Shown here piece by piece: positions 44,219 to 55,344 of a stretch of 64,000 nt of DNA. A program made the position numbers and the translations under genes. Numbering within the stretch: the first letter of the stretch is position 1; the number at the start of each line of letters is the position of its first letter. The notes beneath the pieces were generated by a model. The model did not search any database. It had not been told where the DNA came from and was given only the letters and a program-made list of their open reading frames with translations. Source of the stretch: JAKACA01 sp049510975 (GTDB lineage: Bacteria > Actinomycetota > Acidimicrobiia > Acidimicrobiales > Bog-793); the NCBI GenBank assembly GCA_049510975.1, contig JBEKYM010000007.1, positions 62,001-126,000 of the forward strand, read 5' to 3'.

Positions 44219-47200
44219 CGATCCTCCTCCCATCCCTCACCCTCGAGCACCGCCTGGCGCAGCGTTTCGAGAGCCAGCTCCGAAGCGTCCCACATCCCCC
44301 GCTCGACAGCCTCGAGCAGCCGCTCGGCGATCGCCCGCAACGCCCAGGGGTTCGACTGCTCGAAGAATTTACGTACGGCCGCGTCACCCACGTAGGCCGC
44401 CGTCACCCGCTCGTACATCCAATCCTCGACGACGTGCGCGGTGGCGTCGTAGCCGAACAGGTAGTCGACGGTGGCCGCCATCTCGAAGGCACCCTTGTAC
44501 CCGTGTCGCTGCATCGCCCCGATCCACTTGGGGTTGAGCACGCGGCTGCGTACCACGCGGGCCGCCTCCTCGGCGAGCGAGCGGACACGGGGGCGGGCGG
44601 GGTCGGACGAGTCGCCGAACACCGCCGAGGGAGCGACGCCGCCACGCAGCGAACGGATGGCCGCCACCATGCCGCCATGGTCCTGCAGGTAGTCGTCGGA
44701 GTCGAAGATGTCGTGCTCCCGGTTGTCCTGGTTCTTCACGGCGACCTCGGTGCCGGCCAGGCGCCGGGCGAGGGCCTCCCCCGCCGGCGCACCCATGGCG
44801 CCACGGCCGTACGACCAACCCGACCAGGCGAGGTAGACGGCGGCGAGGTCGTCGTCGTTCTGCCAGTTTCGGCTCTCGATGACCGGGAGGATGCCGGAGC
44901 CGTAGGCCCCGGGTGCCGGCCCGAAGATGCGCGGGTCGGCGGTGCCGGCAGCCTTGACGTAGTTCAGCTCGGGCGGCTCATCGAGACCGGCGACGAGCTC
45001 GATGGCTTCGTCGACGAGGGCGATCACGTGCGGGAAGGCATCCCGGAAGAAACCCGACACCCTGAGCGTCACATCCACCCTCGCCCGCCCGAGCTCCCCG
45101 AGGGGAACGACTTCGATGCCTTCGACACGGCCGGACTCGGGCGACCAGACCGGGCGCACGCCGAGCAGTGCGAGCGCCTCGGCGATGTCGTCCCCGCCGG
45201 TGCGCATGACGGCAGTACCCCACACGACGATCGCCACCGAGCGCGGGAGCTCGCCTTCCTCAGAGAGGTGGCGCTCGCACAGGCGAGCTGCCAGCGCCTC
45301 GCCCACCTCCATCGAGATGTGGGAGGGGACGGCCTTGGGGTCGAGCGAGTAGAAGTTGCGGCCCGTCGGGAGCACGTGCGCCATGCCCCGGCTGGGCGCC
45401 CCGGACGGTCCCGGCGGCACGAGGGCGCCGTCGAGGGCGCCGAGCACCGAGCCGATCTCACGAGTCGAGGCGCCGAGCGCCGGCACGAGCCACTCGCAGA
45501 CCCATGCCAGCGTCGTGCACACCGCCTGGCGGTCCGCCTTGGCGGGATCGGGGGGGAACGGAGTTGGCGGTTTCTTGGCGTTGGGGCCGACAACCGCCGA
45601 AGGTGCGTGAGGTTTCGTGGCTATATGCCACACAACCTCACGCACCTCGGCCTCGCTCAGGCCGCCCGCCGGCCACTCGGCCGACGCCAAGGTTTCCACG
45701 AGCGCCCGGCACGTCGCCTCGACACGGTCGATCTCCGCCCGACCGGCGGACTCGAGCGAGATGCCGAGCAGCCCAGCCACGCCGGCCCGAAGCGAAGGCA
45801 CCGAGCCCTGCCGCAAGCGAGTGAGCGCCAGCAGGAGATCGACGAGGGCCTCGCCGGCCGGCGGGCGCCCGAGGACGTGCAGGCCTCCCCGGATCTGGGC
45901 GTCCTTCAGCTCGCAGAGGTAGCCGTCGACCTCGAGGACGAGCTCGTCGAACTCCTCGCCATCCCACCGGGGCCCCTCGCCCCCGAAACGCCCGTCCAGC
46001 CCGAGATCACGATGGATCTCGGCGGCCACGAGCAGCTCCCAGACTTGGCGGCGGACGGCCGGGAGCTTTGACGGGTCGAGCGAGGCCACTTGGGCGTGCT
46101 GGTCGAGCAGTTGCTCGAGGCGGGCGATGTCGTCGTAGGCGTCGGCTCGGGTGAGCGGGGGGACGAGATGGTCGACGACGACGGCGTGCGAACGCCGCTT
46201 CGCCTGGGCACCCTCGCCGGGGTCGTTCACGACGAACGGGTAGATGAAGGGCAGGTCGCCGAGGGCGATGTCGGGGTAGCAGGCCGACGAGAGGCCGACG
46301 CTCTTGCCCGGCAGCCACTCGAGCGTGCCGTGCTTGCCGAGATGGATGACGGCGTGCGCGGCGAGGGTCTGGTCGATCCACCGGTAGAAGCCGAGGTAGT
46401 GGTGCGTCGGCGCCAGCACGGGTGAGTGGTAGATGGCGATGGGCGCCTCACCGAAACCCCGTGGCGGTTGGATGGCCACGACCACCCCACCGAGGTCGAT
46501 CCCGGAGAAGGCGAGCGAGCCGTCGGCCGTGAGGTGCACCGTTCCGGGCGCCTGCCCCCACGCTGCCTCCAGATCGGCCCGCACGCTCGCCGGCAATGTG
46601 GCGAACCACCGCCGATACTCCGCCGCCCCCATCGTGCCGAGGGCGCGCTCGGCGGCCGCCGCCGGCAGCACTTCGGAGTCGTAGGCGAGGCCGTCGGCGA
46701 GCTCGGCCATGAGGGCATCGCCGTCGACTGGGATGCGGTCGACGCGGTAGCCGGCGGCGCGCAGCTCGCCGAGCAGGTCGATGAGCGAGGCGGGCGTGTC
46801 GAGCCCGACGGCGTTGCCGAGCCGGCTCCGCGAAGTCGGGTAGGCGGAGAGGACGACGACGAGCTTGCGATCGGCCGGAGCGACGAGATGGAGGGACGCC
46901 AGCCGGCAGGCGAGGCCGGCGATGCGCTGCAGCCGATCGGGCAGGCAGCGGTAGGCCACGACGGCGGCGCCGAGGTCGTCGCCGTCGTCGACGGTTTCTT
47001 TGAAGGAGAAGGGCACGCCGATGATGCGGCCGTCGAGCTCGGGGAGGGCCACCTGCCAGGCGACGTCGAGCGGCGCCAGCCCGGCTGATGACTCCGACCA
47101 GTCCTGCGACGAGCTCGAGGAGGCGATCGCCTGCAGCACGGGCACACCGAGGCGCGCCAGCGCCTGTTCCTCCCATCCTTCTGCCACCGCTCCACCGGGG

Positions 47201-47903
47201 GCGAAGGTGCCGGCGGCGAGCACCGTCGTGATGACGACGTCGACGGCGAAGGAAGCCAGCAGCTCGGCGACGGCCGAGCCGGTGGCGCCGGCCGACCCGG
47301 CGCCCGTGCCCTCGCGCAGCGAGTAGCAGTAGACGGGCACGGCGTTGCACCCGGCCGCCTCGACGGCCGCGCACAGGTCCGAGACGAAGGTCGTGTTGCC
47401 GGTGAGCACGTGCGCCCGGTAGAAGACGATGCCGACGGTCGGCCGGCCGGCGTCGACGCGAGGGTCGCCGAAGACCCCCACGACGGGTACGGCCGCGGGC
47501 GGATCAAAGCCGAACCCGTGCCGCAGCACCGTGTCCGCCACGAAGCGGATCATCTGCTCGAGGTTCTCGGTCCCGCCTTGCACGAGGTACTCGAAGGCCT
47601 GGGTGACGATGCCGCCCGGCACCGTCGATGCCGACATCATGTCGGCGTCCGGGACGGCTTCGCCCCCGAAGCACAGGAGGGGGACCTCCCGGCGGCGGCA
47701 CTCGGCAGCAAGGGAGTCGAACGGCTCCCACGACCGCCGGCCGCCGAGCAGACGCACGATCACCGCCTCGATGCCCTCGAGCGAGGGAACCCCCCGCAGG
47801 AGCGCCGGGTTCGCCGCCCGCACGCCCGGGAAGCCTTCCGGCAGCCCCTCCGAGACGACTCGCAGGCCGAGGATCTCGGTGTCGGCGTGCGTGAGGAACA
47901 AGA

Positions 47904-47907
<4 letters not shown>
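44215..47907 (-). CDS. cobN: Cobaltochelatase subunit CobN
   Basis: 1230 residues, the large tetrapyrrole-binding subunit that receives cobalt in the aerobic B12 route. Segments typical of CobN/BchH include HLGKHGTLEWLPGKSVGLSSACYPDIALGDLPFIYPFVVNDPGEG, GRNFYSLDPKAVPS, EVAVKNQDNREHDIFDSDDYLQDHGGM, and the C-terminal HGYKGAFEMAATVDYLFGYDATAHVVEDWMYE. GTG at 47907 gives the normal beginning VILFLTHADTEIL; longer in-frame readings upstream are cobC-cobQ shadow. It overlaps both neighbours by four bases. Confidence 0.96.
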
Positions 47908-50428
<2,521 letters not shown>

Positions 50429-50432
<4 letters not shown>

Positions 50433-51376
50433 GGCAACGCCTGGCGGCGTCTTCGGCCCACGGTGACGAGCGCCAGGAGACCAGCCAGCAGCGCCGTGAC
50501 GTGCTGGGAGCACTGGACAGCGGCGGCGATGTCTCCCGCCTCGGGCCGGCGCCCGTCGGCCGGCCCGAGCAGCGGCCGCTCCTCGACTTGTCCCCGGTAC
50601 GAGCTCGTCCCACCGAGGCGGACGCCGAGCGCGGCCGCGAACGCCGCCTCGGCGACTCCGGCGTTCGGTGAGGGGTGGGCGGGCGCATCCCGCAGCACCG
50701 CCTGCCAGATCGCTCCGGCGGACTTCGGGCGCACGCATGCCACGAGCAGTGCTGTCAGCCGCGATGGCACGAGATTGGCGACGTCGTCGGCGCGTGCGCT
50801 CGCCCAACCAAAACGCCCATAGCGCCCGTCCCGGTACCCCACCATCGAGTCGAGGGTGTTGACTCCGCGGTACGCGAGAGCTCCCGGTGCCCCGAAGACG
50901 GCGCCGAACAGGGCCGGTGCCACGATGCCGTCCACCGTGTTCTCCGCCACGGACTCGACGGCGGCGCGGGCGATCTCGCTCGGCGAGAGGCCGGCGGGAT
51001 CGCGGCCGACGAGAGCCGGGAGCAGCCGCCGAGCGCGGCTGACCTCCCCGCTGTCGAGTGCTGTCCCGACGTCGCCGGCGGCCGCCCACAGCCCCCGGCC
51101 GGCGATGCTCGTGTAGGCAGCCGCCGCCGTGCCACCCGGCAGCCGCTCGAGCGCCCGGCCGGCCGCCATCGCCGCCCCGATCCCGCTGGCGGCATAGGCG
51201 AGCCCGGGGGCGCGACGATCGTCCCACAGGCGCCGCTCGAGCAGGGTCATGGCGTTGCCGAAGACGGCCACCGGGTGCGGTCGCAGTGGTTCGTCGCCGA
51301 CGATGGCGTCGAGGGCGAGGGCGAACGCCGAGCTGGCCGGCCTGAAGGAGCGGCGCGGCGCGAGGAGCCTCACCAT
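50429..51376 (-). CDS. cobD: Adenosylcobinamide-phosphate synthase (CobD/CbiB)
   Basis: 315-residue membrane enzyme that attaches aminopropanol (phosphate) to adenosylcobyric acid. Family features: ALALDAIVGDEPLRPHPVAVFGNAMTLLERRL, ARAAVESVAENTVDGIVAPALFGAVFGAPGALAYRGVNTLDSMVGY and VPSRLTALLV. ATG at 51376 is followed by an in-frame GTG overlapping the cobS stop; either could be used. Confidence 0.93.
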
Positions 51377-52107
51377 TTGGCGGAGGCGAGAACGAGGGCG
51401 AGGGTTTCGCCGAGAATGCCGGCGGCGCCGAGCACGTCGCCGGTGTAGCCGCCCAGGCGCCGGCGGGCGAGGAGCAAGACGGCACCGGCGCCGACGAGCT
51501 CCGCCACCAGCACCGCCGGAGCGGCGGCTGCGTGCCAGTAGACGAGCACCCCGGCTGAAGCGACCAGTCCGAGGGCGGGCGCGAGCGACCGGCCTCCGGC
51601 GAGGGCGGTCGCTGCGCCCGTGACCCGGGCGTAGCGAAGCCGCGCCATGGCGAGCGCCATCATGCTGCGGCTCGCCATCCAGATGGCCCCGAGGAGGGCG
51701 GCGCCCTTCCAGACCGAGGCCGGGCTGATCGAGCCGAGCGCCACGAGGCGCAGGCCGAGCACGCCGACGGCCGCTGCCACCCCGAACGCACCCACCTGGG
51801 GGTCGGCCATGACCTCTAGGCGGCGGGCCTGCTCGAGGTGAGGCAGGAGGCCGTCGGCACTGTCGATGAGACCGTCGACGTGGAGCATCCCGGTGAGGGC
51901 GAGATCGGCGACGAGCACGACGGCGCCGGCGACAAAGGGCGGAAACGCCCGCCCGAGCCCCCACCACGCCGCCCCGAGGGCCGCTCCGAGCGATGCTCCC
52001 ACGACAGGAAACCACCCCACAGCCTCCACCCGCAGCTCGCGACCCCCTCCCACGACGGTGAGGAGCCCGAGGGCGCTGCCGAGTCCGCCGGAGCCACGCT
52101 CGGCCAT
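51370..52107 (-). CDS. cobS: Adenosylcobinamide-GDP ribazoletransferase (cobalamin synthase)
   Basis: 245-residue multi-helix membrane enzyme that joins adenosylcobinamide-GDP to alpha-ribazole. It has the catalytic metal motif HVDGLIDSADGLLPH (HxDGxxDxxDG), RRLEVMADPQVGAFGVAAAVGVLGLRL and a hydrophobic C-terminal half. Start is one base past the cobU stop region. Confidence 0.93.
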   Translation of the reverse strand: MAERGSGGLGSALGLLTVVGGGRELRVEAVGWFPVVGASLGAALGAAWWGLGRAFPPFVAGAVVLVADLALTGMLHVDGLIDSADGLLPHLEQARRLEVMADPQVGAFGVAAAVGVLGLRLVALGSISPASVWKGAALLGAIWMASRSMMALAMARLRYARVTGAATALAGGRSLAPALGLVASAGVLVYWHAAAAPAVLVAELVGAGAVLLLARRRLGGYTGDVLGAAGILGETLALVLASAKW

Positions 52108-52108
52108 C

Positions 52109-52651
52109 TCAGGCGTCCTCGCGAGGCAGGAGGAGCACGCGGCCGGCCGCGACGAACCGGACGTTGTCGGAGAGCTCGGCGACGCTGCGGTTGAGGTCGC
52201 CGAGGGCGTCCCGGAATTGGAGGCCGAGTGGCGTAGCGGGATGCACGCCGAGCCCGACCTCGTCGCTCACGATCACGGTTGCCTCGCCCCGGAGCCGGCG
52301 CCCCTCGAGTGATGCCAGCAGGCCGTCCAGGTCGACGGCGAACTCCTCATGGCCGGCGAGCCAGGTGCCAAGTGAGTCCACGAGGACCACGCCGGCGGTC
52401 GACAGGGCCGTCGTGAGGCTGTCGCCGGGGGTGACCTCGATCGTCGACCACTGCGCCGGCCGACGCCGGCGATGACGGGCGATCCGCTGGTCCAGGTCGT
52501 CGTCGCCGGCTCCGGACAGGGCCGTGGCGACGTAGGTGACCGGCGCGCCGCCCGCTTCCCGGCTGCCTGCCTCGTCGGCTCGGCGCTGGGCCAACCGCTC
52601 CGCCACCTCGGATTTGCCCGAGCGCGCTCCACCGAGCACCAGCGAGATCAC
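52109..52651 (-). CDS. cobU: Adenosylcobinamide kinase / guanylyltransferase
   Basis: 180-residue bifunctional enzyme that phosphorylates and then GDP-activates adenosylcobinamide. The P-loop is SLVLGGARSGKSEVAE at the N-terminus. VLVDSLGTWLAG and VIVSDEVGLGVHPATPLGLQFRDALGDLN are characteristic. GTG at 52651 overlaps the end of a nine-codon frame and has only a weak, 12-base-distant GGAG of its own. First enzyme gene of the riboswitch-controlled operon. Confidence 0.94.
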   Translation of the reverse strand: MISLVLGGARSGKSEVAERLAQRRADEAGSREAGGAPVTYVATALSGAGDDDLDQRIARHRRRRPAQWSTIEVTPGDSLTTALSTAGVVLVDSLGTWLAGHEEFAVDLDGLLASLEGRRLRGEATVIVSDEVGLGVHPATPLGLQFRDALGDLNRSVAELSDNVRFVAAGRVLLLPREDA

Positions 52652-52674
52652 CGTGATCTACTTCTCCCGTCCAC
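52648..52674 (-). CDS. Possible nine-codon leader reading frame before cobU
   Basis: GTG GAC GGG AGA AGT AGA TCA CGG TGA. AGGAGG lies exactly five bases before the GTG, a far better ribosome-binding site than that of cobU. Its stop overlaps the cobU start (GTGA), so ribosomes could re-initiate on cobU. The peptide (MDGRSRSR) is unlikely to matter; the coupling might. Confidence 0.4.
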   Translation of the reverse strand: MDGRSRSR

Positions 52675-52701
52675 GCGAGCCTCCTCCGCCTTCCGGCGGT
52701 C

Positions 52702-52845
52702 AGACGGGTAGGTCTCCTGGCTCTCGGATCGCTGCTCGCTCCCGCCTTCCCGCCCGGATGGGCCGTGGCTTGTTCGGAGTTCGCTCCCCGGTCACAGTTG
52801 CGGGACAGCCCCGGATTCTCACCGGGTTCCCTACGCCGCGAGGTC
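52702..52845 (-). promoter_or_regulatory. Cobalamin (B12) riboswitch
   Basis: On the minus strand the leader contains the B12 box AGCCAGGAGACCTACC near its 3' end and the conserved core CCCGCAACTGTGA after GGTGAGAATCCGGGGCTG. The classical order of these blocks is kept, with AAGCCAC between them. Adenosylcobalamin binding would lower expression of the downstream cobU-to-chelatase operon. A small hairpin (52686-52699, CCGCC/GGCGG with GGAA loop on the RNA) sits between the aptamer and the AGGAGG of the leader frame, a plausible part of the expression platform. Confidence 0.95.
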
Positions 52846-53035
52846 GAGGTTACCTGTTGCCGCCGGTCGACCGGGAGGAGAGCTTCGGATCGATGCCGTG
52901 GCGGACCGATGCGGGCCGGTTGAGCGGGCCGGCGGCGGCGTGGACCGCCGCTTGCGGGCCTGGGCGCGGGGGGACCGATCTTCCGACCGTCTACGATGCT
53001 GCCGTCCCGACCGAGAGCGACCAGAAAGAGACATC

Positions 53036-53842
53036 GTGGGCCCTCGGCCTTCATCACTTGGTACCTGGGGGCGGAGCGCGGCCGTCGGTCTCTCTGTCCT
53101 GGCCGTCGGCATGCTGGCGGCGGGCTGCGGCAGCAGTAGCCCGCCCACCGGGCGGGCGGGCGCCGCCGCCGCCCCACTCCTGCAGGACTCAGCGGCGGCG
53201 TTCTCGAAGGTTCCGGCCGTGCACATCCAAGGGACCATCACGGAGAAATCCGGCTCTGCCACGGTCTCCATCGGCGTCGATGCCACGTCGTCAGGGGCAA
53301 CGGGAACGGCCGCCGGGACGCTCGACCTGGCAGGACCAGGGCTTGGTTTCACCGGGTCGACCCACTACGTCGTGATCGGCGGCACGACGTATGTGAACGC
53401 CGGGACGGCGTTTTGGAAGTCGCTCTTCGGCACCCAGACGCCGTCGGTTGTCCACCTCGAGGGCGAGATTCTCCCCGAGGTGCTCGACAAATGGGTCCAG
53501 CTCCCCTCCGCCAGCACCGACGTCGTCTACAAGGACACCTTCGGGCTGTCGGAGCCGAAAGTCTTCGTAGAGGGGACCCTCGAAGGCGCCAAGGGCACAC
53601 TCACCAACGCCGGGAATCAGAAGATCGGCGGTGTGAGCGGTGTGGAGATCGACTCCAGCAAAGGCGCCAAGATCCTCGTGGCGGCAACGGGCTCGCCGCT
53701 CCCCCTCGCTTTTGCGAACAGCCAGTCCGGGTCGTCCGACTTCGCCCTCGACCTCGCCATCACCTACCCGGCGTCGTCCAAGATCACGGCCCCGCCACAT
53801 CCCATCTCGCTCGCCGGCATCGAGGCCGCCCTGTCGAAGTAG
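53036..53842 (+). CDS. Lipoprotein of the LppX/LprAFG family
   Basis: 268 residues with lipoprotein signal (RSAAVGLSVLAVGMLAAGC; lipobox LAAG|C at about residue 31) and Ser/Pro/Gly linker. The body matches LppX_LprAFG-like proteins: FSKVPAVHIQGTITEKSGSATVSIGVDA, GGTTYVNAGTAFWKSLFG and a beta-rich C-terminus ending in ITYPASSKITAPPH. Mycobacterial relatives carry lipids across the envelope. Start chosen at GTG 53036 (MGPRPSSLG) with AAAGAG five bases away. TACGAT at 52992-52997 could be its -10 box. Divergent from the cobalamin operon. Confidence 0.85.
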   Translation: MGPRPSSLGTWGRSAAVGLSVLAVGMLAAGCGSSSPPTGRAGAAAAPLLQDSAAAFSKVPAVHIQGTITEKSGSATVSIGVDATSSGATGTAAGTLDLAGPGLGFTGSTHYVVIGGTTYVNAGTAFWKSLFGTQTPSVVHLEGEILPEVLDKWVQLPSASTDVVYKDTFGLSEPKVFVEGTLEGAKGTLTNAGNQKIGGVSGVEIDSSKGAKILVAATGSPLPLAFANSQSGSSDFALDLAITYPASSKITAPPHPISLAGIEAALSK

Positions 53843-53864
53843 CTTCGGCGATCGACGCAGCAAC

Positions 53865-53896
53865 GGGCGGTCGGGAGCGGCTTGCTCCAGCCGCCC
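53865..53896. terminator. Hairpin between convergent genes
   Basis: GGGCGG...CCGCCC outer arms with an inner GGAGC/GCTCC stem form a two-part stem-loop between the lipoprotein stop and the end of the MmcQ-type gene. No U-tract on either side. Probably a shared weak terminator. Confidence 0.5.
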
Positions 53897-53916
53897 ATGG
53901 ACGTCGCCCTGACCGT

Positions 53917-54264
53917 TCAGCGACTCGCCCAGAACTCCGCCGCCAGCCGCTTCGGGGCTTTTCGCAGCCACGCCTCGGTCAGCAGCTCCTCCACCCGCGC
54001 CGGGTCGGCGGCGGCGAGGTTCACCCGCAAGCCCGAGAGTCGCTTGCCCCACCAGAGCTCTTCGAAGGCAGCCGGGTCCTCGGCCACCGAGGCGCGCACC
54101 TCGTCTTCGTCGACGAACACGTGCAGGCGGTCGCCGTCCGGCGGCGCCGTCGCGAACAGACGCTTGTGCACCCGCCACGACGTCATCTCGAAGTGAGGCT
54201 CCTCGGTCACTTGGGGGAGGGCGAGTGCCAGCTGCCGCACGGCCGTCAAGTCCACACCGGGCAT
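53917..54264 (-). CDS. MmcQ/YjbR family DNA-binding-fold protein
   Basis: 115 residues of the YjbR/CyaY-like fold: LTAVRQLALALPQVTEEPHFEMTSWRVHKRLFATAPPDGDRLHVFVDEDEVRAS, then LWWGKRLSGLRVNLAAADPARVEELLTEAWLRKAPKRLAAEF. This is the complete family pattern. Biological role is not known; the DNA-binding label rests on structure. No operon partner. Confidence 0.88.
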   Translation of the reverse strand: MPGVDLTAVRQLALALPQVTEEPHFEMTSWRVHKRLFATAPPDGDRLHVFVDEDEVRASVAEDPAAFEELWWGKRLSGLRVNLAAADPARVEELLTEAWLRKAPKRLAAEFWASR

Positions 54265-54349
54265 GCTAGAAGCGCCGACATCAGCATCGCCGGCTCGCCC
54301 ATGGGCCGCCGAGGGCCTTCCGAGGGCGCACTAGGGTGTCGAGACGCCT

Positions 54350-54421
54350 GGCGGCGTGGCCGAGTGGTTTAGGCAAGGGCCTGCAAAGCCCTCTACCCCA
54401 GTTCGATTCTGGGCGCCGCCT
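54350..54421 (+). tRNA. tRNA-Cys (anticodon GCA)
   Basis: 72-base cloverleaf: acceptor GGCGGCG/CGCCGCC, D-arm GCC...GGC, anticodon arm AGGGC-CTGCAAA-GCCCT with GCA, T-arm CCCAG-TTCGATT-CTGGG. The discriminator base is T, as expected for tRNA-Cys. CCA is not encoded. The 190 bases between it and the TetR gene end hold nothing I recognise. Confidence 0.96.
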
Positions 54422-54613
54422 CCCCAGTGGCACCTCCGGCCACCACGCCCGGAACAGGGTCGCACCTCCGCCAGTTCGCGCAAGAAACCGCTCCGGGTGG
54501 TTCCGCGACGCCCTGCCTCGACATCGACGGCCCGCAGAATATCCGGTGGTGCCATCTGCGCCCAGACGGCGCTGACCTCTACGTTGCCGGCAACTGCTCC
54601 CGCCGCGGCGGAC

Positions 54614-55225
54614 CTACTGCCGTGTGTGGAGTCCGTCGAGGATCATGGCCAGCAACCGCTTGCTCTGGTCCTCGGACAGCGTCGCGTTGGTGCACATCGG
54701 GCCGAGCAGTTGCATCAGGTCCGGCCCGTTCACGTCGTCACGGACGACTCCGGCGCGCTGGGCTCGCCCGAGGACGAGCTCCATGGCCTGCTGAACCCGC
54801 TCCACCATGTCGGGCCGCAGATCGGGGTTCTTGTCGAAGGCCTCCCGGAGCTCGTTGAGAAACGTCCGCTTCCCCTGGGCGTAGCGGACGAAGGCTTCCA
54901 GGAAAGCCACGACGGCCGGCCACGGTTCCAGATCAGCCGCTGCCTGTTCCGCCGTCTGGACCAACGTGTCGACGTCGGTGCGGTAGACGGCCTCGACGAT
55001 GTCGATGCGCTTGGGGAAGTGACGGTAGAGCGTTCCCACACCGACCCCGGCGAGGCGAGCGATGGCCTCCATGGAAGCACCGCCACCCTCGCGAGCGAAG
55101 ACTTCTCGGGCAGACGCCACCAGGAGGTCGTAGTTGCGTCGGGCGTCGGCCCGCATGTGACGAGCACCGTCCTCCGTCTCGGAGCGACCGCCGGCCGGCG
55201 CCTCCACGATCTGCTGCCTAGTCAC
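54614..55225 (-). CDS. TetR-family transcriptional regulator
   Basis: 203 residues. The N-terminal helix-turn-helix is clear (NYDLLVASAREVFAREGGGASMEAIARLAGVGVGTLYRHFPKRIDIVEAVYR), followed by a helical ligand domain with a TetR_C33-like look. It is divergent from an MFS efflux gene whose promoter contains two matching palindromes, so it most likely represses the pump (and perhaps itself) until a toxic ligand binds. An ATG at 55225 gives a 28-residue tail before the HTH; an internal ATG at 55156 is also possible. Confidence 0.92.
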   Translation of the reverse strand: MTRQQIVEAPAGGRSETEDGARHMRADARRNYDLLVASAREVFAREGGGASMEAIARLAGVGVGTLYRHFPKRIDIVEAVYRTDVDTLVQTAEQAAADLEPWPAVVAFLEAFVRYAQGKRTFLNELREAFDKNPDLRPDMVERVQQAMELVLGRAQRAGVVRDDVNGPDLMQLLGPMCTNATLSEDQSKRLLAMILDGLHTRQ

Positions 55226-55263
55226 GTCTCACACGCCTCTGAATGAGAAAAGTAGAAATGGGG

Positions 55264-55313
55264 TTGCTAAACGGAGGGACCCTCCGTATACTAACCGGAG
55301 GAACCTTCCGGTT
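55264..55313 (+). promoter_or_regulatory. Efflux-gene promoter with tandem TetR operators
   Basis: TTGCTA (-35, 55264-55269) and TATACT (-10, 55287-55292) are 17 bases apart. Between them sits a perfect 17-base palindrome ACGGAGGG-A-CCCTCCGT (55271-55287). A second, imperfect copy AACCGGAGGAACCTTCCGGTT (55293-55313) lies over the start point, 24 bp further. The two share 13 of 15 core bases. This is a textbook repression layout. Confidence 0.85.
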
Positions 55314-55344
55314 TCTCAGCATACCAGCGGAAAGGCCCAAGTCA

